A DNA stretch of 64,000 nt from Clostridium sp. BSD9I1 (GCF_900185645.1 NZ_FYAM01000024.1:124001-188000); one strand, 5' to 3'; positions 26,877 to 34,474 are shown, counted from the first letter of the stretch. The notes: generated by a model from the letters alone, not told the origin. Translations and numbers: made by a program.

Positions 26877-26918
26877 AAAAAGAGCTGCTACATCATTTGC
26901 TGATATAACAACTCTTTT
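26877..26918 (-). terminator. Probable terminator before the 55-aa gene
   Basis: AAAAAGAG arms (left near 26877, right near 26911) enclose a further partial stem, and the minus strand continues T-rich. It follows the HTH gene ending at 26926. Confidence 0.5.
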
Positions 26919-26925
26919 TTTAACT

Positions 26926-27279
26926 TTATTTAACTTTATTTTCATTTACTAATCTCCTAGGTGTATCCCATGTTACTACAGGAGCAACCTCTTTATTTAT
27001 GACTATATCTCCATTAGGATTTGTCTTATATATTGATCTATTTTTTTTTATAAATGTACTATCTCCCATATATTTATTAGATTCATAATTGATTGCTTTT
27101 AAAACATCACGTCTTTGTATTATGGCACGTTCATGTCTATCTTTCAAATCATTAAAATTTCTTTGAATGCACTTTTTTACAGTCTCTTTATTTGAATTTA
27201 ATTTTCTAGCAATCTCAGTGGCCGTCAACCCATCTAAATATAATTTTTTAACATGTTCTTTATCCAATATAATTCTCAT
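26926..27279 (-). CDS. HTH DNA-binding protein
   Basis: 117 aa from the ATG at 27277-27279, with TAGGAG well placed; an upstream start would hide that site. An HTH spans about 6-36 (KKLYLDGLTATEIARKLNSNKETVKKCIQRNF), as in resolvase or sigma-70 region 4-type folds. The C-terminus is basic with VTWDTPRRLV. Possibly a late regulator working with the ArpU/RinA-like gene upstream. Confidence 0.65.
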   Translation of the reverse strand: MRIILDKEHVKKLYLDGLTATEIARKLNSNKETVKKCIQRNFNDLKDRHERAIIQRRDVLKAINYESNKYMGDSTFIKKNRSIYKTNPNGDIVINKEVAPVVTWDTPRRLVNENKVK

Positions 27280-27407
27280 ATCATCAACTCCTAAAAAAGT
27301 GTATAATTCACCCAAACCATTAAAAGGGACATCCCTTATTCCTATGAAAATAGGTAATATATTTTTATAATTCTATTATAACTTATTGTTTTTAAAATGA
27401 AGTGCCA

Positions 27408-27809
27408 TTAAAGGGACATAAAAGTGCCATTATATAAACCAAGGGCTACAGCTACCTTTTCTAATGCTATTTTCTTAATTCTTTTACACTGCCTCTCACT
27501 TTTATAAACCCTATATGTAAATTCATAGTAGTACATTCCTTCTATGCATTTATATTCTATAATTTCTTTTTCAATGCTGCTAAGTGAGTTCAATGCTCTG
27601 TCTATCTTTTCTATTTTTCTCTCCATCATTTTTATTCTACTATCAACCAAAACTAACTTAATATCTTTATTTTCAGTTTCACTATTATTACTCAAAACTT
27701 CATACTCTTCTTTTAAACTTTCAATTCCTGCCTTTGTACTCTTATAGTTGCATAACCAATTTTCAACTTCTTTTATTCTATCAAATTCTTTGCTTATGTT
27801 TCTCTCCAT
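27408..27809 (-). CDS. ArpU/RinA-like phage late transcriptional regulator
   Basis: 133 aa. A long coiled coil (about 35-90) is followed by a sigma region 4-like HTH: LSSIEKEIIEYKCIEGMYYYEFTYRVYKSERQCKRIKKIALEKV. This is the layout of the ArpU/RinA family, which activates late genes. It stands at the end of the early region, just before packaging genes. Confidence 0.78.
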   Translation of the reverse strand: MERNISKEFDRIKEVENWLCNYKSTKAGIESLKEEYEVLSNNSETENKDIKLVLVDSRIKMMERKIEKIDRALNSLSSIEKEIIEYKCIEGMYYYEFTYRVYKSERQCKRIKKIALEKVAVALGLYNGTFMSL

Positions 27810-27835
27810 CTCTTATCCCTCCTATAAACTAGAAA

Positions 27836-27865
27836 AGGCACTATTCCTCATCTGGAATAGTGCCT
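27836..27865 (-). terminator. Terminator after the FolD-like gene
   Basis: AGGCACTATTCC (27836-27847) pairs perfectly with GGAATAGTGCCT (27854-27865) around a 6-nt loop. The minus strand continues TTTTCTAGTTT. Confidence 0.85.
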
Positions 27866-27885
27866 CCGTTACTCGGTCAGCCTAT

Positions 27886-28608
27886 TTATCTTAACTTTTC
27901 TTTATATTTATTTATATGGTTAAAAAGTATCTCAGTGGTAATGGCTCCAACACCTTCTCTTTCAGGAGTTACGTCTGCTATTTTATAAACATCATCTTCT
28001 ACGTCCCCAAGTCCTACATCTATGACTAAACTATTTCTTTTTACCATGCTGCCTTTTATCAACCCTCTTGCTCCCGTTACCGTTATAATTACATCTGACT
28101 CCTTAATATATTCATCTGAATTCGGAGTTTGTGAATGACATATAACTGGTGTGAAATCCATTTTTAATAAAGACATTCCTATTTGTAGTCCTAATTTTCT
28201 ACCTAAAATACAAATTCGTTTATTCTTTTTTATGTTACAAAATTTAAAAATTTCTTCTATGGCTTCAACTGTGCAATTTTTAAATACATCTTTTTCTGTA
28301 AAATTATCTACATCTTTAGCTCCATCTAGTGAAAGCTTTATTACTTTCGCTATGATATCAGGAAAAGGTTTTATAGGTATTACTGCATCCGCAAGAGCTT
28401 GTACTTCCTTTATTTTATCTAATACATTATCTACATTTTCTAAGTCAACAACTATCACAACTACCCCTAAATCTTTTGCTCTTTTTCTTATACTTTTTAC
28501 AAAGCTTGTACTATCTTTATGTTCACCATATGTAAGTACAGCTAAGATAGCTTTTTCAGTAGCTACTGCTAATAAATTATTTATCAATGGTTTAAAATCA
28601 ATATACAA
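27886..28608 (-). CDS. FolD-like (methylenetetrahydrofolate dehydrogenase/cyclohydrolase) homologue, diverged
   Basis: 240 aa, TTG start behind AAGGATGAG. The C-terminal NAD(P) domain is clear: KDVDNF at 98-103, ILGRKLGLQIG at 134-144, CHSQT at 157-161, IDVGLGDVEDD near 196-206, TPEREGVGAIT at 214-224. The N-terminal domain aligns less well. The conserved Tyr and Lys of the YVxxK motif are F36 and I40, and the Gln of the VQLPLP motif is I79. The cyclohydrolase Lys is therefore missing. Cellular FolD is about 280-290 aa. It could be dehydrogenase-only, a folate or nucleotide modulator, or a repurposed binding protein. It lies in the early operon. Confidence 0.75.
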   Translation of the reverse strand: MYIDFKPLINNLLAVATEKAILAVLTYGEHKDSTSFVKSIRKRAKDLGVVVIVVDLENVDNVLDKIKEVQALADAVIPIKPFPDIIAKVIKLSLDGAKDVDNFTEKDVFKNCTVEAIEEIFKFCNIKKNKRICILGRKLGLQIGMSLLKMDFTPVICHSQTPNSDEYIKESDVIITVTGARGLIKGSMVKRNSLVIDVGLGDVEDDVYKIADVTPEREGVGAITTEILFNHINKYKEKLR

Positions 28609-28642
28609 ATTCTCATCCTTTCTATTCCTGAGTTATAACCTT

Positions 28643-28822
28643 TTAGTTTAGTTTGCCTTTTGGCCGAGTTAAACCTTTCTCTCTTTTTTTACGTTGTAAA
28701 GTATTGATACTCATTTGAAAATATTTAGCTATTTGTTTGTCTAAGCATCCATCATCTTTAAGTCTAAAATACTCCTCCCAGTTAATATCTATTTTGTGAG
28801 GAATATATTTTTTAACACCCAT
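28643..28822 (-). CDS. Small HTH protein
   Basis: 59 aa from the ATG at 28820-28822, behind GGGAGG; a longer in-frame version would bury that site. Residues 16-50 form an HTH: EEYFRLKDDGCLDKQIAKYFQMSINTLQRKKRE. Basic C-terminus. Probably an early regulator of the phage. Confidence 0.65.
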   Translation of the reverse strand: MGVKKYIPHKIDINWEEYFRLKDDGCLDKQIAKYFQMSINTLQRKKREKGLTRPKGKLN

Positions 28823-28880
28823 GCTATTCCTCCCGTATTTTAAATTTATTTGTAAGTACACTTATATTTGTATTCCGTCG

Positions 28881-29060
28881 TTACTTTAATTCACCAATAG
28901 CCTTTAAATATTCATCACTTGCCTTTTTCCATCTATCGCAGCTTTCATCTTCTGTAACATCTGTACCAAAACAACCACTCAATGGACACCCACATTTCAT
29001 TATTGTTTTTACAGTTGGAATTTGCCTTCCCCATCCACAAGTCTTACAATTTTGATTCAT
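28881..29060 (-). CDS. Small Cys-rich phage protein
   Basis: 59 aa, ATG at 29058-29060 with GGGTGAAAG upstream. Cysteines at 5, 8, 23, 25, 30 and 41, with a CKTCGWG knuckle, suggest a metal-binding fold. It ends in a helix (DRWKKASDEYLKAIGELK). Not recognised. Confidence 0.6.
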   Translation of the reverse strand: MNQNCKTCGWGRQIPTVKTIMKCGCPLSGCFGTDVTEDESCDRWKKASDEYLKAIGELK

Positions 29061-29083
29061 AAACTTTCACCCTTTTCATTAAT

Positions 29084-29224
29084 TTATTCTTGTAAATCTA
29101 TCCTTTCAACTTCATCCCATTCTTTATAAATTCCTAATTGGCAACTAAATGTTTGTACGTCAATATCTTCTCCATGCTCTTTAATCAATTCTTCTAGTTT
29201 CTCTTTTAATTTTGTAACCTTCAA
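29084..29224 (-). CDS. Small acidic hypothetical protein
   Basis: 46 aa with a TTG start at 29222-29224 behind GGAAGGTAAG. Helical start KLKEKLEELIKEHGEDIDV and an acidic end. Supported by start-site quality and tight packing in the operon only. Confidence 0.45.
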   Translation of the reverse strand: MKVTKLKEKLEELIKEHGEDIDVQTFSCQLGIYKEWDEVERIDLQE

Positions 29225-29266
29225 CTATACTTACCTTCCTTCGCCTTATTTTCAGATTGTGTACTA

Positions 29267-29521
29267 TCAAAATTTAATATCTTTCAAACCTAAAATTATA
29301 TAACCTTCCTTTACAAAACGTGTATCATCAAGTTTATAAGTAACTAATCTAGGTATCCATCCACCCAAATACTTTTCCGTATTTGGGTCGAACTCTTCTA
29401 GTATTAATGTGTCTCCAACCTCATAGTCTCTATCATTTTTTCTTACTTCAAACGGTTTAATTCCACTTTTGACATCTTTAAAAAATGGTGACCATGTTTT
29501 TAAGTAATGTACCTTAGCCAA
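29267..29521 (-). CDS. ASCH/PUA-like protein (DUF3850 type)
   Basis: 84 aa. HYLKTWSPFFKDVKSGIKPFEVRKNDRDYEVGDTLILEEFD is the hallmark of the DUF3850 branch of the ASCH superfamily, with the KxFEVRKNDR core. These small beta-barrel proteins are common in phages and may bind RNA or modified nucleotides. No catalytic role is established. Confidence 0.8.
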   Translation of the reverse strand: MAKVHYLKTWSPFFKDVKSGIKPFEVRKNDRDYEVGDTLILEEFDPNTEKYLGGWIPRLVTYKLDDTRFVKEGYIILGLKDIKF

Positions 29522-29537
29522 GATATCAACACCTCTC

Positions 29538-29846
29538 TCATAACTTTTCTTCTCTTTTTCCTCTATGTCTTACTTTCATTCCTCTATTTTTCATAAAATT
29601 ACCTATTGTTGTTGCTGACACTCCGTATATTTCTCCGATTTCAGGTAACGTCATGTTGTCTTTGTTGTAATATTTATATATTTTTTCTGCTTCACCCTCT
29701 GGAATTATTGATTTATTTCCAGATTTGCCCTGAGAAGAAGATATTTTCACACCACACTTTCTCAATGCATCATCCCTGCTTAAATCTTTATTAACTATGC
29801 ATAATATAAGTGCTACAGCATTTTCACTTACTATATTGGCCCTCAT
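29538..29846 (-). CDS. HTH protein of the early region
   Basis: 102 aa from the ATG at 29844-29846, where GAGGAGG has the right spacing. The C-terminal half holds an HTH of the resolvase or Hin type: KYYNKDNMTLPEIGEIYGVSATTIGNFMKNRGMKVRHRG. The N-terminal half has a Ser/Lys-rich linker. Probable DNA-binding regulator. Confidence 0.6.
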   Translation of the reverse strand: MRANIVSENAVALILCIVNKDLSRDDALRKCGVKISSSQGKSGNKSIIPEGEAEKIYKYYNKDNMTLPEIGEIYGVSATTIGNFMKNRGMKVRHRGKREEKL

Positions 29847-29869
29847 TTTCATCCTCCTCTGCTTATGAA

Positions 29870-30238
29870 TTATCCCAATCCACTTTCACACCCTATCTTC
29901 ATTGTTAAATTTAAGACTTTTAAAACTTTATCCAAATATTCAAGGGTTATATTTCTTTTTCCACATTCCCAATATTGCAAAGCTCTTGTTGTGCAACCAA
30001 CCTTTTTAGCAAGTTCATTTTGTGTCATGTTTCTTTTAGTTCTTTCTTTTCCAATCATCAAGCCTATATTCATTTCAACCTGCTGATATTTCCATCCTCT
30101 TGACTCCATTACTGGAGTTGTCTTCAACATTTCCTGAACTATATATTCATCTAACTTTTGGCTAACCTGTACAGTTTTTAAATCTTTTACCCCCATGCTG
30201 CTAATGCATTGATATAGTTCCTCTCTAAGTTCATCCAC
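29870..30238 (-). CDS. XRE-family HTH regulator
   Basis: 122 aa. The C-terminal 65 residues form the HTH: GKERTKRNMTQNELAKKVGCTTRALQYWECGKRNITLEYLDKVLKVLNL. The N-terminal 55 residues are helical. The HTH placed at the C-terminus is unusual for small XRE proteins. Overlaps its upstream neighbour by 8 nt. Confidence 0.78.
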   Translation of the reverse strand: MDELREELYQCISSMGVKDLKTVQVSQKLDEYIVQEMLKTTPVMESRGWKYQQVEMNIGLMIGKERTKRNMTQNELAKKVGCTTRALQYWECGKRNITLEYLDKVLKVLNLTMKIGCESGLG

Positions 30239-30446
30239 GATAACCTCTCCTCTCTAAGTATAGAAATTCATCATAATCATCGATTTTATATGAGCTAGTG
30301 TACTTTTTTACAATCCATATCTTTTCTTTGAAACTTTTGTATGGTATGGCCGTAACTATAATCTTTCCATAAGCCAAATGTTTGTCCTCATATTCTCCTT
30401 GTAATGCGAATATTGATTTCCGCACTTGGCTCACATCCTCTATCAA
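30231..30446 (-). CDS. Hypothetical early protein, start uncertain
   Basis: Up to 71 aa. The longest form starts at a TTG inside the MazG-like gene; a GTG at the eighth codon or a TTG further in are alternatives. The conserved-looking part is IIVTAIPYKSFKEKIWIVKKYTSSYKIDDYDEFLYLERRG. Not recognised. Confidence 0.45.
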   Translation of the reverse strand: MIEDVSQVRKSIFALQGEYEDKHLAYGKIIVTAIPYKSFKEKIWIVKKYTSSYKIDDYDEFLYLERRGYRG

Positions 30447-30705
30447 TTAGCTTTTTATTGTGAAGATGAATCCCTTGGTCTATTGATACTCCCTCTCTTG
30501 CAAGCTTTGCTAGTATTCCTATGCAGCACTGTAAAATATCAAGCACCTCTTCAAGCATGTGTACTCTATCTTTTTCACGTATTGCATCTATAAGTTCATC
30601 TACTTCTTCAATGATCTTCTTCTTCCAATCCTCCCATGTAGTTTTGGAATTATCTATTTTTTTCTTGTTGTGCCCTACAACCTTAGTTAAAATCATTAGC
30701 TTCAA
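30388..30705 (-). CDS. MazG-like nucleotide pyrophosphohydrolase
   Basis: 105 aa, TTG start seven bases after AGGAGG. All-alpha NTP-PPase pattern: WKKKIIEEVDELIDAI with the E-E-x-x-E metal motif, and LEEVLDILQC with the second E-x-x-D. It ends with HNKKLIDRG. Family members hydrolyse (d)NTPs or ppGpp-like alarmones to the monophosphates. Phage MazG proteins may restore nucleotide pools or blunt starvation signals; which applies here is unknown. Confidence 0.82.
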   Translation of the reverse strand: MKLMILTKVVGHNKKKIDNSKTTWEDWKKKIIEEVDELIDAIREKDRVHMLEEVLDILQCCIGILAKLAREGVSIDQGIHLHNKKLIDRGCEPSAEINIRITRRI

Positions 30706-30716
30706 ATCAAATCCTC

Positions 30717-30887
30717 CTAAACCTTTTCTTTATACTTTGTTTCAAGGCTTGTTATAAGCTCCCCATTTACGTGCTTGATACTTATTTCAAAGAAATTTAA
30801 GCTACCTATTTTTTCAGCTGCATCTACAAGTTCATCTGCCTTTTTCTTTATTTTTTCATTTAATTTCTGCTTTTCTATTCTCCCCAT
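30717..30887 (-). CDS. Small charged hypothetical protein
   Basis: 56 aa from the ATG at 30885-30887, behind GGAGGATTAAATT. Lys/Glu-rich helix followed by a beta segment (FFEISIKHVNGELITSLETKY). It overlaps the next upstream gene and lies directly before the MazG-like gene. Not recognised. Confidence 0.5.
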   Translation of the reverse strand: MGRIEKQKLNEKIKKKADELVDAAEKIGSLNFFEISIKHVNGELITSLETKYKEKV

Positions 30888-31122
30888 AATTTAATCCTCC
30901 AATATCCTCTAATCCGTTTAAACATCTACACATAGCTAATAACTTAGGTTCATTACAGCTTGTACATTCCGTTGCTGACTTAATGCTTATTGTATAATCT
31001 AAATCACCTTGTAAGCATTCTCTATGCTCATTTCTTTCCTTTGCAATCTTTAATGCATCTTTAACTCCATATCCATCAAAATAAAGCTTCACCACATCTT
31101 CTATTAAGCACTTATTCTCCAT
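30856..31122 (-). CDS. Hypothetical Cys-containing early protein
   Basis: 88 aa from the ATG at 31120-31122. An upstream ATG at 31134 would place the GGAGGAG site within the gene, so the inner start is preferred. TECTSCNEPKLLAMCRCLNGL suggests a metal-binding or disulphide cluster. Not recognised. Confidence 0.5.
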   Translation of the reverse strand: MENKCLIEDVVKLYFDGYGVKDALKIAKERNEHRECLQGDLDYTISIKSATECTSCNEPKLLAMCRCLNGLEDIGGLNYGENRKAEIK

Positions 31123-31137
31123 ATTCTCCTCCATGTT

Positions 31138-31566
31138 TTAAAAAGGCGCATCAGGATCATCTATTGGAGTTAAACCATCATAAGGACTTGAGCTATTATC
31201 TTTACTTATCCATTCTAAAAATTTAACTTCCTCAGCCATTATTTCTGTCACGTACCTTTTGCTTCCGTCCTTAGCCTCATAATTTCTTGTTTGTATTCTT
31301 CCAGATACTCCACATAATTTTCCTTTACCTGTGTATGTAACTGCATTTTCAGCAGCTTTCCCCCAAATTGCCACAGGTATAAAGTCAGCTTCTCTTTCTA
31401 CAGAACCCTTCTTTTGTCTTCTATCTACAGCTAGTGTACCTCTTGCAACAGCTGTACCAGTACCTGGTGTAAATTTAAGCTCTAAATCCTTAGTCCATCT
31501 TCCAATCAAAATAACCTTATTAATTTCAATTACCCTCTCTCTTGTTTTTAATCTAATCTCTCTCAA
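31138..31566 (-). CDS. ssb: Single-stranded DNA-binding protein
   Basis: OB-fold SSB: NKVILIGRWTKDLELKFTPGTGTAVARGTLAVDR, then VAIWGKAAENAVTYTGKGKLCGVSGRIQTRNYE. It ends in DPDAPF, the acidic tip that binds partner proteins. The frame given starts at TTG with weak support. Most SSBs start at the NKV block, and here GAGAGAGGG precedes an ATT codon at that point, so a rare ATT start is possible. It coats ssDNA at the phage replication fork. Confidence 0.88.
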   Translation of the reverse strand: MREIRLKTRERVIEINKVILIGRWTKDLELKFTPGTGTAVARGTLAVDRRQKKGSVEREADFIPVAIWGKAAENAVTYTGKGKLCGVSGRIQTRNYEAKDGSKRYVTEIMAEEVKFLEWISKDNSSSPYDGLTPIDDPDAPF

Positions 31567-31695
31567 ATCCTCAAATGCTTTAAAATCATTTTTAAACCAT
31601 ATTTTATATTAGGACAAGTATTTATATTAAATTGCATATTCTCTATGGTTACAGGTTAAATTTAAGCGAATTTAGGCCATTTAAGTCGCATATCA

Positions 31696-32787
31696 TTACC
31701 AACCCAAAAGTTTTTTCTCAATATCAGCTAAAGTTTCTCTGCCATCAGAACCATCATAAGCTCTTTGGTCATACCCATTAAAGCTATCTTGCTTAACACC
31801 TGGAGCTTTTCCTTTATTGTCATAGTTGCCTTCTAGAATTTTTATATAATTACTCTCCTTAAGAATCCAATCAAAGCCGCAACCTGTCCATGCACCCGAC
31901 CTTCCTGAAAGGAAATCACTTTTATGTGTTTTATAAAATAAAGTTTTAAATCGCTCTAAATTTTTACCAAAGGCTATATATGCATTCTTAATACTTTTTT
32001 TACGTGAGTTAGAAAGTTTTTTTACTTTAGGTAAAGTAAAACAGGTAGAATTAAACAAATCCATAATTTCTGTCAAAGGAGTTAAATTTCTCTTATCAGA
32101 TGTTTCATCTGATGAAAAAGCATTATTTAAGTTATCCACATTTTCCACATCTGAAAAATTTGATTGATTTTCACTATATAAATCTTTATATATATCTTTA
32201 TTTATATCTATATCTATATCTATATCTTGTACCCCCTCACGTTCACGCTCCGTCAGAACCCCCTGTTTGTCGCATTTGTTAATATCTGTATTTTTATTTT
32301 TTATGCTATCCGTATCGCTCCCCTTTTGCTTGGCCGTATCGTCGCACGTTACGTTAGACAACTCGTTAAAAATAGCTTTAATTTTTTCGCTTTTTATATT
32401 TTCAGCCACATATGAAATCAGCGATTTATCTTTAATACTCATAAGTTCAGATTTATAACAATCCAGCATTGGTTTACCATCATTATTCATATTGAATTTG
32501 CCCCAGTTTTTTATGGCAAGTTCTCTAGTTTCATTATTGTATCTAATTAATTTATGGAAACTTATAAACCTCTCCATTAAGCTATTAATGGTTTCAATGC
32601 TGTATCCCATGTCAAAAGCCATTACTTTTTTCGTTATAGCATAGATACCTGAATAATTTGTATGTGTGTTAGTTAGAAGATAAATATAAAAATACTTATC
32701 CTCTGGAGTGAAGCACTCTGAAACCTTTGGATCTTCCCAAAAATCAACATATATTCGTCTGTACTTTGTAGCAGCCATTCTCACCAT
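31696..32787 (-). CDS. Phage replication initiation (replisome organiser-like) protein
   Basis: 363 aa. The N-terminal 120 residues (RRIYVDFWEDPKVSECFTPEDKYFYIYLLTN) form a winged-helix domain as in phage replisome organisers. A low-complexity acidic and Asn-rich linker follows, with DIDIDIDIN encoded by a 6-nt repeat. The C-terminal domain (about 235-330: ITEIMDLFNSTCF, KKSIKNAY) is DnaD/DnaB-like. It would load helicase at the phage origin. No separate helicase or loader was found nearby, so the host helicase is probably used. Confidence 0.72.
   Translation of the reverse strand: MVRMAATKYRRIYVDFWEDPKVSECFTPEDKYFYIYLLTNTHTNYSGIYAITKKVMAFDMGYSIETINSLMERFISFHKLIRYNNETRELAIKNWGKFNMNNDGKPMLDCYKSELMSIKDKSLISYVAENIKSEKIKAIFNELSNVTCDDTAKQKGSDTDSIKNKNTDINKCDKQGVLTEREREGVQDIDIDIDINKDIYKDLYSENQSNFSDVENVDNLNNAFSSDETSDKRNLTPLTEIMDLFNSTCFTLPKVKKLSNSRKKSIKNAYIAFGKNLERFKTLFYKTHKSDFLSGRSGAWTGCGFDWILKESNYIKILEGNYDNKGKAPGVKQDSFNGYDQRAYDGSDGRETLADIEKKLLGW
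32203..32226. repeat. Hexanucleotide microsatellite (TATATC)x4
   Basis: Four tandem TATATC units within the replication gene linker. Each unit codes for Asp-Ile on the minus strand, so gain or loss of units keeps the frame. Confidence 0.8.
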
Positions 32788-32792
32788 ACCCC

Positions 32793-32879
32793 CTAAAAGT
32801 TTTTCCCTAATAGAGCTACCCTTTTAGCTCCTGTTTTATCTATATAAGTAACAAATTTAAGCTTTATTTTCTTTTTCAT
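32793..32879 (-). CDS. Very small basic peptide
   Basis: 28 aa, MKKKIKLKFVTYIDKTGAKR and eight more residues. ATG at 32877-32879 follows GGGGGAAGAGAAA, a strong site. It sits immediately before the replication gene and ends at its Shine-Dalgarno region, so it may be a leader peptide for coupling. Confidence 0.45.
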   Translation of the reverse strand: MKKKIKLKFVTYIDKTGAKRVALLGKNF

Positions 32880-32917
32880 TTTCTCTTCCCCCATATCTCA
32901 TAAAATGGTATAATAGG

Positions 32918-32941
32918 GGTAAGGAGTTGCAGCTCCTTACC
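32918..32941 (-). terminator. Hairpin ahead of the replication operon
   Basis: GGTAAGGAG (32918-32926) pairs with CTCCTTACC (32933-32941). A second hairpin, AAAGAA-CC with GG-TTCTTT, lies near 32955-32980. The first has no T-run on the minus strand, so it may be an operator or RNA attenuator rather than a terminator. Confidence 0.4.
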
Positions 32942-32982
32942 AAAATCGTCTTTTAAAGAATCCTTAGTTAAGGGTTCTTTTT

Positions 32983-33339
32983 TTATTCCTCAAATCTAAG
33001 TCTTATTTTTATTGCATTTAATGCTAATCTAGTATTTTCCTTATCTAAAGAAGAAAAGGTTTCTAGAACTGTTTCAGATTTGTACCCATTGTATAAGTTG
33101 TATGCAAGCTTAACTAAATATAAACTGCTATTACATAAGCATAATTTACCTAAGCTCCTTGGACTTTTTATTCCATGCTCCTTAAAGTCGTAGTACTTAT
33201 CAATGCCCTTCCACCATATGTCATTGCTACCAGTTAGTATATAAAATAAAGCATATCTTTCTACATCACCTGTACATGTTCTATCTTTACTAATGCACTC
33301 TAAGAATCTTTCCTCATGTACTTTATTTAAAAATTTCAT
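32983..33339 (-). CDS. DUF6075-like phage protein
   Basis: 118 aa from the inner ATG at 33337-33339, 7 nt from GGAGG. FLNKVHEERFLECISKDRTCTGDVERYALFYILTGSNDIWWKGIDKYYDF is typical of a small clostridial phage family (DUF6075). Helical, no known function. It overlaps the HTH-MazG gene slightly. Confidence 0.6.
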   Translation of the reverse strand: MKFLNKVHEERFLECISKDRTCTGDVERYALFYILTGSNDIWWKGIDKYYDFKEHGIKSPRSLGKLCLCNSSLYLVKLAYNLYNGYKSETVLETFSSLDKENTRLALNAIKIRLRFEE

Positions 33340-33859
33340 TTCCATTCCTCCTCACATATCCACGATTTATAAGTTTTTGTTTGTGAATCTTAAACATACT
33401 TTTAATATCTAAGTTGTATTCCCTACACATTACAGCTATATATATTGCACTGGCATTAAATACATCTATAGTTTCTTCAATACTGTGCTCTATACTTTTT
33501 ATATCACCATCACTGCAAGCAGTAGGACTTTTATATACCTTAGTTAAATTAATGGCTCTTATAGCCTCTGATAGCTCCTCTATAACCTTTTCTTTGACTG
33601 ATGCTCTATGCAAATCTGCTGCTTCACCATCCAGCCACTGTATTGAAAATACATCCCCACATATTTCTTGTACTGCCTCAGCATAAACTCTTGGATCATC
33701 TAACTCACTGCAAATTGCTTTTAAATTTTCTTGAGTTAAATTTCTTCTTCCAGTTTCTATAGCACTTATGGTTTTTGGAGATAAGAAACTCTCCTCTGCT
33801 AAATCTTGCTGAGTAATCCCTTTTGACTCTCTAGCCTCTCTAATTGCAACCCCTATCAA
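33323..33859 (-). CDS. XRE HTH regulator fused to a MazG-like helical domain
   Basis: 178 aa with a TTG start at 33857-33859; AGGAGGG lies 6 nt upstream and decides it. An HTH spans about 1-55 (REARESKGITQQDLAEESFLSPKTISAIETGRRN). The C-terminal domain (90-170) has EELSEAIRAI, EETIDVFNASAIYIAV and HKQKLINRGYV, the layout of a MazG-type all-alpha domain. The metal Glu/Asp set is incomplete. The same HKKLI(D/N)RG ending occurs in the MazG-like protein at 30388. It may sense a nucleotide and regulate phage transcription. Confidence 0.65.
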   Translation of the reverse strand: MIGVAIREARESKGITQQDLAEESFLSPKTISAIETGRRNLTQENLKAICSELDDPRVYAEAVQEICGDVFSIQWLDGEAADLHRASVKEKVIEELSEAIRAINLTKVYKSPTACSDGDIKSIEHSIEETIDVFNASAIYIAVMCREYNLDIKSMFKIHKQKLINRGYVRRNGNEIFK

Positions 33860-33952
33860 TTTTTTCCCTCCTAAAAGTGTAACCAAAACATTTTGGAATA
33901 CATAAAATATAATGGATAATCATATAAAATTTTCCTTGGAAAACTTTTTTTA

Positions 33953-33976
33953 AAATAGGCCTTTCAGCCTATTCAT
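33953..33976 (-). terminator. Short hairpin between early genes
   Basis: AATAGGC and GCCTATT arms with a 6-nt loop, followed by TTTTA on the minus strand. It lies after the 45-aa gene. Weak. Confidence 0.35.
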
Positions 33977-33990
33977 AGGAATTTAAAACC

Positions 33991-34128
33991 TTAATTTTTT
34001 CTTGTAGTTTCCTCTTTTCTAGTTTCAAAAATTTCAGCTAAAAACTTTATTGCAGGACCTTCATCAAAAACACATCCTGTATTTACTTTGCTTTTTTCAA
34101 CACCATCTCTTGTTAAAATTATTTTCAC
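33991..34128 (-). CDS. Small hypothetical early protein (GTG start)
   Basis: 45 aa with a GTG start at 34126-34128 behind AGAGAGGTG. The sequence KIILTRDGVEKSKVNTGCVFDEGPAIKFLAEIFE looks like a compact alpha/beta fold. Basic tail. Not recognised. Confidence 0.5.
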   Translation of the reverse strand: MKIILTRDGVEKSKVNTGCVFDEGPAIKFLAEIFETRKEETTRKN

Positions 34129-34282
34129 CTTTAAACACCTCTCTTTTATTAAAATACTTTATTCTACGAAACCCTTATTCAATATTTAATTTTTAAAATA
34201 CATTCTATTTTTGATATGACTTGTTTTTATAGCTTTACTGAAAAGAATTTATAAAGCTATGAAATGAATATGAATAAATCAT

Positions 34283-34474
34283 TTATTTCTTTATATATTT
34301 CAATGGTACTAAGCAGCACCTTTTCTCTACTGTTCTTATGGCTTCTTCTAAAAGAGCTTTGGTAAATACTGCAGTAACCTCTGCCCCGTCAAATTCTTCT
34401 TCAATAACATTTAAAATAGTATCTATAACATACTCTCTTTTTTCCTGTGTAACAGTAAGTTTCATGTTTTCCAT
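34283..34474 (-). CDS. Hypothetical early protein
   Basis: 63 aa, ATG after TTGGAGGTAATAGT. Acidic, helical (REYVIDTILNVIEEEFDGAEVTAVFTKALLEEAIRTVEKRCC). It lies just downstream of the Cro-like gene in the leftward early operon. Not recognised. Confidence 0.55.
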   Translation of the reverse strand: MENMKLTVTQEKREYVIDTILNVIEEEFDGAEVTAVFTKALLEEAIRTVEKRCCLVPLKYIKK

